Positions 52,641-64,000 of a DNA stretch of 64,000 nucleotides are shown here, piece after piece. The translations under genes were made by a program, and so were the position numbers. Numbering within the stretch: the stretch's first letter is position 1; every line of letters starts with the position of its first letter. This DNA comes from Tillus elongatus (lineage: Eukaryota > Arthropoda > Insecta > Coleoptera > Cleridae). The stretch lies in NCBI GenBank assembly GCA_964006375.1, contig OZ023262.1, positions 55,762,366 to 55,826,365 on the forward strand, written 5' to 3'. The notes under the pieces were generated by a model. The model saw only the letters and a program-made list of their open reading frames with translations, made no database searches and was not told the DNA's origin.

Positions 52641-53586
52641 AAACAATGTGCCATGTTTCATCAAAATAACTTTATTGTTTGAAAATGTACAAAACTTTCC
52701 AAAAGTAAACTTTAAGTGTTCCCGAAATAACTGGTTTCTTAGTCAACCTTATAGGTTAATAGCAAATTGAGCTATTCAAATTTGAAGCATTTAATGAAAA
52801 ATCGCTATCATAACGCACTTGCTGCGTCCCGACTTTCTTTTCTTACAAACATGCATTATATTTCAATGGAAAATGCAAAAATGCATTAACACAAGGCGTG
52901 TTTGAATAAAAAAAAAAAAGAAAATTTTTATCACCAACAACTTATGGGCCGTCCTATGGCTGTAGAAATATGTTTTTAAGACGTAGCTCAAGACACCCTA
53001 TAAACAATGTATACATTTTTTTTTTCGTATCTTGTATAATAACGGATATATTGAACTTTATTGATTTTTTACGAAAATCCGACAAAAATTATATACCATT
53101 AAACGATAAACTATATAGCTAAGACTATTGCTAAAGCATCAGAGTAATTTTCTGGAAATATTTTAGTAAAATAAAGGATAGTGACGGTTGAAGCTAAGAC
53201 TTCAGGCTTTGTAAAACATTATTCTTGAGACATTTTCTTTCCGTAACTCGTATTAGGCTCAGGTTATTTAAATGTTGCCAATTTTGACGTTTTAAATCGC
53301 GACTTTGACGTTTTGAGGAAAACCCCAATTTTTTTTAATGCCTATAACCTACAGAGCTAAATTTTGGCACATAATTGTACAAACTCGTGTATACAAGTTG
53401 GTTGCCCTTACTTCGTTATTTCCGGAGATATGATTTTTTTCTAAAGAAAACGCAAAATTTTCCGGGAAAACCTAGGCCGATTTTCCTGGATAACGAACTT
53501 ATTGAAGCCACTTGCAAGAGGAAGGTATTAACCAAATTTAATCAAAATCGGCCCATTATTTTTTTAGTTATCGATGTGATACCTAC

Positions 53587-53660
<74 letters not shown>

Positions 53661-53788
53661 ATATAAAAATTTAAACTGACCCCGGATATGTGTTCTAGGG
53701 GGCCTAATTAGCGCTCATTTGAAGAAATTTTTTTAAAATTCAAAAGTCGGGATCTCCTCAGTGATTTTTTTGTAAGAAAATTCACTAA
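52640..53788 (-). mobile_element. HINE copy H16, 3'-truncated
   Basis: The 5' hairpin is at 53758-53785, (TA)n at 53588-53658, and the internal inverted terminus at 52812-52832. The outer 3' palindrome is replaced by the RNase H fragment. Confidence 0.7.
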
Positions 53789-53898
53789 AAGTTGAAGACA
53801 ATCCATTTTGCTCATGCAACAATACCAGCCCAGCTGATTTAAATCATTTGATTTTTTCTTGTATTTTGCATCATGAACAAAGAAAAATATTATTTTGT

Positions 53899-54254
53899 GT
53901 GTGTGTTTTTGTTTCTTTAACGTCGGCCTATTTCCGCGACTATGGCCAATCACCGACGCCAGGGAGCAGTTTCACCTCACTATCCTGGAAATTTTGCCGA
54001 ACCCCTGTCTTTCTGTAAGGAGGCTAGGGATCTTTAACGTGCCCAACATCGCATGGACACGGGACCGACGGCTTTACGCCCCCTCCGAAGGGCGGAACGT
54101 GCAGACATTCAACTTGCTCAAATACAATGCCAGAACCTCGGTTGATGTTAATATTACAGTTTGTACTGAAAAAGTGAAAGAAGTACGCCGGGATCGAACC
54201 CAGTACCCTTCGGTTCAAAGGCACACGTTCTTACCTCTGAACCACCGAGGTCCT
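53899..54254 (-). mobile_element. tRNA-headed SINE, copy 3, with 12-bp TSD
   Basis: ATATTATTTTGT repeats at 53887-53898 and 54255-54266. The body is nearly identical to copies 1 and 2. The B box is intact (GGTTCGATCCC), and the tail is GT-rich on plus. Confidence 0.87.
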
Positions 54255-54266
54255 ATATTATTTTGT

Positions 54267-55527
<1,261 letters not shown>

Positions 55528-55528
55528 A

Positions 55529-56330
55529 GTCTGGCCGCAGCAAGTGCGTTATAGGGGTGAATTTTCACAAGAATATTTTTAATAGCAAATATGTCTTTTC
55601 TTAATGAAAGCGACCATCAAATTTAGTAGACCCATATAGTAGAAACAATGTACCATATTTCATCAAAATAACTTTATTGTCTTAAAAAGTACAACATTTT
55701 TCCGGAAATAAACTTAAAATGTTTCGGAGAAAACTGGTCCGATTTTCCTGGCCAACGAACCTCTTTAACTTATTTACCGACTTACCAAAATATAATTATT
55801 CACCAAAACCTTTTCGACGTAACTTAAAAAAATCATAAAAATCTGCAAACAATTTTTTCAAGAAAATTATCAAACAAAATTTTGCTAAAAGAAAATACAT
55901 AAAATTCAAATTATATACCTAATCTGTAATTAAAATTTAAAATAAAATAATGTGTTTGCACGAAAATCCATTAAAACCTCATGTTCGACGAATTTAGTTT
56001 TAAAAAAATGTTCCAACAATTGAATAGTTTTTCATGCAAAAATTCTCAACATATATTTCTTCAAAGAAAATTATTGAAATTCATTTATAATAAAATTCGC
56101 TGTTAAACGAATATTTTGTACAAGAAAATTTGCTAATTAAAATAAATTAAATAAATTTTAAAAAATAATTTTTTTCCCAAATTCAAGGCCCTTCTCTTTT
56201 TTTATAACTTGAAAATTTCTATCTAATATTTTATAATTTGGAATTATTCTTTTAGAGGTGATAATAAACAAATAAATTCAATTTACCAAAGAGAAACATA
56301 AAAAATCCAGCTTTTCAAAGTCTGTAAATG
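55529..56330 (-). mobile_element. HINE copy H17, diverged 5' part
   Basis: TGGCCGCAGCAAGTGCGTTA at 55529 starts a minus 3' end. Homology continues to about 55850, then fades into AT-rich sequence with CACGAAAATCC-like repeats. Confidence 0.55.
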
Positions 56331-56341
56331 TATAAAAAAAC

Positions 56342-57705
<1,364 letters not shown>

Positions 57706-57853
57706 ATGGTGCATTAATACTTAATTCAATTTTATATAGTCACTTCACTTCGAAGTTTTCTTATGTTTATTTCTTAAATATGAGATCAATCCTTCTGTCT
57801 TCCAAACTTGTGAATTTATCAATAATGTCATCATAGAATGTGTTTGCACTTAT

Positions 57854-58630
57854 TTACTCGTTCAGAAACTCCTTTTCGATCGACATTTTTGCCAAATTCG
57901 TAAGTCTGTCCTGTGCCATTTTGTTGCGCAGGTAGGTTTTAATCATTTTTAAAAAAGCCAAACTTCGTTCAACAGAAACACTAGTGGATGATATCGTCAC
58001 AATTAAGCAAAAGAATTTATATGCCTCTTTGCAGATGCTGCTGTTTTCGGTAGAGTTCCATCAATTTTTCTGGTTTAACATTTCGGTACTGCTCGTTACC
58101 ATAAATAAGAAGTAATTCATTCATTAGCCTTTGATTGTCAGTGAATATAGTAGGGTAGTGTACCCTTAAATTATTTAATGCATCTATGGGAAAATTTTCG
58201 CAATACGCTACAAATTTTGAAGTATTCATTAATGTAATAAAATTAAGTTTTTCAATGTCTTGAAAGCGTGTAGAAATTTGCATTTATCCAAAATCTCATA
58301 ATATAGAAATTATATTTTTCACAAACTTGATCACGTGTAAGTGTAACTTTTTTCTGTTCCTCGTGATGTTCAAGTGGTATTGTTCTTTTTGAAGCAACAA
58401 ATTGGAAAATTTCCTTGAATGTATTTTCATTTCTTTTGTTGTTTAAGAGCGCCTGCGTATTTCTATTTCTTTTGTTGTTTGAGAGCGGCTGCGTATTTCT
58501 AATTTGTGAGATGCACAAATTAATGTCAAACGACTCCTTTTGTAGCTCTTCGAAGAGCACATCAGTAAGTACAAAAATACCATTATACACAACAATCAAA
58601 ATGGCAAATTCAAAGTCGCTACATTTACTT
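57854..58630 (-). pseudogene. hAT transposase C-terminal region
   Basis: On minus: FEFAILIVVYNGIFVLTDVL, FEELQKESFDINLCISQIRN, a duplicated NTQ(P/A)L(S/L)NNKRN segment, RYNFYI-like CEKYNFYIMRFW, IDALNNLRVHYPTIFTDNQR, a shift near 58030, then SSTSVSVERSFAFLKMIKTY and LRNKMAQDRLTNLAKMSIEK, the hAT dimerisation domain (SVERSF...R..M.Q.RL..L..MSIE). The upstream catalytic core is missing; HINE H19 abuts it at 58636. Confidence 0.8.
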
Positions 58631-58635
58631 AAATG

Positions 58636-58885
58636 TCTGGACGCAGCAAGTGCGCAATGGTAGTGAATTTCCATAGAAATGATCTGTCATCAAATATTTT
58701 GTTATAACTTTTTTTTCTTGTAACGTAGAAATCTAAATTTTTGTATATGGCTTACTTTTTATATCGTAAACCTAGCTACCGAATTTGGTTATAATAGCTT
58801 TTCAATTTTTTGAGATATTTTTTTCCGGAAAACCTCGTCCGCTTTTCCTGGTTAACGAACTTATCCAATCAATTTGACAGGTTTC
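58636..58885 (-). mobile_element. HINE copy H19, 3' end
   Basis: CTGGACGCAGCAAGTGCGCA at 58637 begins a minus 3' end. Internal blocks continue to TTAACGAACTTATCCAATC near 58868. Confidence 0.6.
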
Positions 58886-59930
58886 TATGGGTTGACTTGA
58901 ACTACTCGTAGCAATAGTTTTGCAGCCTTTCAGTTATTAATTGCGTGCTCTACGTCCTCCTGGGTTATTTCACCATTGAGTATGGTCCGTACATTAATAG
59001 TAGCTCTCCGCTCATCATATAGCTATTTTGTGTTTTAATGTTGCACCGTCTCATGTTGGAAGCTCAGGTTCTTGTCCAAGTTCTTAGAAGTTCTTTGGAC
59101 CTTGGTAGAGAACGCGTTCGTCCTTAAAAAAACTGCCTGTTATGTAGTCGTCTGGTGTTAATCACTAGTATCGCTTCAATCCCTAAGAAATTGCTGCCAA
59201 CTGCTGCTTAAACAGCTCGAGTGCTTCTACGCTTGTTGGGTTACCCGATTCTTTTCCCCTACTTACCACTTTTCTGGCATTCCTGATCACTCTTAACTGG
59301 GCTCTGGTTTCAGAGATTGGGTTACGATGTTTATTTTGCATCATATATTCTCTATCCTATCACAGGATGGTCTTTCCTAGTAGTCTCTCCAACTTCTCAC
59401 CGTCCAGTTACAGCACTGCGACTGCTTCAACATACATCATATCATAAGGTTCTTTCGGATCCATATGTAGCGATGTCCTGGAGGCAATAATGTCATTGAT
59501 CCAAGCAATATTCCTGTTTTCGTTAGCCTTGATAATCTTCGGCAGCGCTGGACCTTGCTAACATGTCCATGCCAGAATACAAAACGAACACCCTTTGAAA
59601 ACACTTCGCGTCCACAGAGGCTTATTGTGTTTGCTGCGAAGTCTGTTCCTCCTTATCTTTATGTTCCTTTGTCTGATTCATTCCAAGTTCAGTGGAAACC
59701 TCATTCCTCATTCCATGATTGTTTTAGAAGGTATCCTGTTGTTGGTAAATGCTGATCTATGCTAGTCTATGATGTTATGGAGTGTTTGTGGCGTCTTTCT
59801 GTGAACTGTCCCGTGATGATCCTGTGTAGTTTGCTACTAAATGGGCAATCGGAAGTTTTAAACCGGGTTATTATCATGTAGTAACAAGAAACTATAGCTT
59901 CGTGGATTTCATTTGTCTATATAGTTCATA
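58886..59930 (-). pseudogene. Unidentified decayed coding region
   Basis: On minus, around 59590 down to 59180, a frame with stops reads NRNIAWINDIIASRTSLHMD, PYDMMYVEAVAVL, LDGEKLERLLGKTI, QNKHRNPISETRAQLRVIRN and SVEALEQLFKQQLAAIS. It is coding-like in composition and GC-richer than its surroundings, but I cannot assign a family. A transposon or LINE protein is the likeliest source. Confidence 0.35.
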
Positions 59931-60000
59931 TGTACAAATTTTGACACGCTGAGGTACCCTGGATCTACGCCAGGCCCGGAAATTTTAGCCCTTACATCGT

Positions 60001-60066
60001 AAGTATACGTGGAAAACCTAAAGCACCACAACACATTTTCAAAAGCTAACGATCGTTTAACTAACC
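60001..60066 (-). repeat. PLE-1-type pLTR fragment
   Basis: Minus-strand match to the pLTR (GTTGTGGTG, stem III ACGATCGT). It stops inside the HHR, directly next to repeat R. Confidence 0.55.
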
Positions 60067-62165
<2,099 letters not shown>

Positions 62166-62762
62166 TGTTTTCCTATTTTACTTGATAAGCTTCATTTAAT
62201 AACATGCAACTTTCACAATAAGTAAATTTTTTGAGTTTATAATATTTAGGTAGGTGTGTACTTGTACACATGCAAAATAGTAGGTTTATAATTTTTGCAA
62301 TCAGTTTACAACCACAAAACTCCTACATCTTTGGAGTTGTAAAATAGTACACTGAGTTAGCACAGTAAGTAAATAATGTTTGTATATTTGTATTTTTTTT
62401 AATTGACAGAATGAAACGGTTCGGTTTTGTATAAAATTTTATAAATTTGGTATAAACATGGAAAGTAAATGAAGAATGATGATGGGAGAGTAATAATGGA
62501 TGTGTAAAGATTAGTAGTAAATGAAGGCAGTGATTGGAAATGTAAGATGGAAGAAAAAAATGGTATAAAAACTTTATTTAAAATGGGTTGTCAAAATTAG
62601 AAGTATCATATTTGGATAATGCAGTGTCAAGTATTTTTGGAATAAACTGTTTAAATTATGTCACTATATACAACACAAGGCAAAATGGACTTACTGTATA
62701 GACATATTGTGTAATTTCAGCCAATAAAGTATAAGTATATAAATATGGATGTTAATTGCACT
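62166..62762. other. No recognised feature
   Basis: AT-rich with no supported ORF or repeat. Confidence 0.4.
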
Positions 62763-63098
62763 TGTTGATATTACCTGGGATGGTGATATTGAATCCATAG
62801 GTAAACACTTGATATACTTTATTATTTCACTAACTGAATAAACTATATGATACATTTAACTATAATACAATTATAACAGTACATGAGTACATAGCAGATA
62901 ACTGACCGAGCGTGGAGGACGTGTGTCCACTGTAGCGGTTGGTAGAGAAGAGAAGGATCGCTCTGGTGTTTCTCCGTTGCTGTAGATCTTGGCAGCTGGC
63001 TGTCGCAGAACATAACGTAACGTTTAACTGTCAAGAGTATTTATGCAGAAACACAGAGTGGTGTTGACGGAAACACTGCGGTCGGAACCACCGCCACA
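62763..63098 (-). repeat. Long terminal repeat of a Ty3/gypsy element (3' LTR)
   Basis: On minus a polypurine tract (GAAAGGGGAG) precedes TGTGGCGGTGG at 63098. An AATAAAG polyadenylation-type signal lies near 62820, and a TG...CA-bounded repeat would end at TATCAACA at 62763. The right boundary is inferred because the 5' LTR lies outside the window. Confidence 0.6.
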
Positions 63099-63123
63099 TA
63101 CTCCCCTTTCAGTGGCAACGCTA

Positions 63124-64000
63124 TTAGTTCAAGTATCTTCGTGGAAATCGAACTCCAGGTCCATGGCGTGTAGTTTGAACGGGAACGGGAACTTCACTGT
63201 CACTTTCAGTTTCACTAGGATGTCTCTGAGGCTGGAAAGTTGTCTGTTCGTTATCACAAAGAATGAATGCGGATTTAAGACGGTCAACAGAAATTGTCTC
63301 TTCTCCGTGTGATTTCTTGATTTTGAAAACTTTGTCAGTTCGGGATAACACTTCAAAGGGGCCGTCATAAACTGGTTCGAGGGTTTTTCGCGGAATATCA
63401 ATGCGAACAAAAACAAAAGGAGCTTCCATAAGCTTAGGATGGACAAATACCTTTTTTGCAGTATGATGTTTAAAAGGTACTGGTCGAAGTTTCCTTATGT
63501 CTTCTTTCAGCTGAGATATAAGTGGTGGAACATCATGAGCTTGTGTGCTGTTGAAAAAGTCGGTGGGAAGTTTGATTGATTCTCCGTAGACTATTTCAGC
63601 GGGTGTTGAGCGATATTCTGGAATTATGTACGATCTGAGTCCTAGTAACACAATTTGCAATTTAGCGACCCAGTTTTCGTCCATATGAGCTTTCAAGGCC
63701 TGTTTCAGAACTCTATGCCATCTCTCGATTACACCATTTGCTGCTGGGTGGTAAGCTGTGGTCTGCACCTAGTGTTTTAGTGAGGTGTGTGAAAAGGTGG
63801 CAATCGAATTGTTTACCTCTGTCTGTGGTGATGTCTTGCGGAACACCGAAACGAGAGATTCAGCATGATAAAATAGTGTTCGCTACTGTTTCTGCTGTAA
63901 TATCTGACAATGGAATTACTTCGGGGCATCGAGAAAATCTGTCTATTATTGTTAACAGATAGCGTTGACCTTGTGATGGTAGTAATGGTCCCACAATGTC
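63124..64000 (-). pseudogene. Ty3/gypsy integrase C-terminal region, broken
   Basis: From 64000 downward: [20 protein letters not shown] (first catalytic Asp), ANTILSC followed by TGA at 63860-63862 where Trp is usual, [19 protein letters not shown] (second Asp), a frameshift near 63768, [20 protein letters not shown] with the catalytic Glu, ENWVAKLQIVLLGLRS, STPAEIVYGESIKLPTDFF, and a C-terminal PVYDGPFEVLSRTDKVFKIK domain. It ends YLN, 26 bp before the LTR. All three acids are present, so only the stop and the frameshift break it. The rest of Pol is outside the window. Confidence 0.88.

Overview
The window looks like transposon-dense, AT-rich nuclear DNA of an arthropod, most likely an insect. 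The evidence is the mix of Penelope-like elements, Jockey-type LINEs, several Tc1/mariner-type transposases of the insect DUF4817 style, hAT debris, a Ty3/gypsy integrase, tRNA-headed SINEs and long (TA)n runs. I find no host gene, operon, CRISPR array or rRNA. Nearly every coding region is a transposable-element protein, and most carry frameshifts, stops or truncations.

Layout. 0-4.5 kb: a 4.14-kb near-perfect palindrome of a Penelope-like element (PLE) coding for reverse transcriptase (RT) plus a GIY-YIG endonuclease, followed by a terminal repeat with a hammerhead-ribozyme (HHR) motif. 4.5-11.5 kb: a LINE RNase H domain split in two by about 5.5 kb of nested repeats. 11.86-15.0 kb: a hAT-like element with an 8-bp target-site duplication (TSD) that has received further insertions. 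15.1-16.4 kb: a LINE RT scrap and a dead mariner. 17.2-24 kb: two small HHR-bearing foldback elements, a foldback PLE, a second diverged PLE and a rolling-circle-type repeat. 24.7-26.6 kb: a transposon with long terminal inverted repeats (TIRs). 27.4-33.5 kb: decayed LINEs. 34.0-37.8 kb: one repeat whose (TA)n core holds an HHR foldback and a partly palindromic mariner, which itself carries a SINE. 38.6-43.9 kb: one repeat interrupted by a PLE, a Tc1/mariner-type element and a SINE, each with its own TSD. 44-62 kb: many more copies of the abundant repeat, a 1.3-kb foldback beside a Helitron-like N-terminal ORF, a hAT C-terminus and a third intact SINE. 62.8-64 kb: the 3' end of a Ty3/gypsy element.

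The commonest repeat, over 20 whole or partial copies, has a terminal 15-nt palindrome (ACGCA-CTTGC-TGCGT), subterminal GTGAATTTTC/GAAAATTCAC inverted repeats, an internal (TA)n run and insertion next to T-runs without an obvious TSD. That matches non-autonomous Helentrons (HINE/DINE-1-like), and I call it the HINE family. An occupied site and its unoccupied relative are both present in the window.

The most interesting pattern is a set of palindromic elements of five sequence families, at about 0-4.5/18.1-19.8, 17.2-18.0, 20.1-20.6, 34.2-34.65 and 38.7-39.7 kb. Each carries an HHR-like motif in each arm. Where TSDs can be read they are 10-14 bp. Two of the elements encode PLE proteins, and the other three look like PLE-mobilised, non-coding, ribozyme-bearing foldbacks. 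HHRs in PLE terminal repeats are established knowledge. The small coding-free foldback class with a shared one-sided tail may be worth describing.
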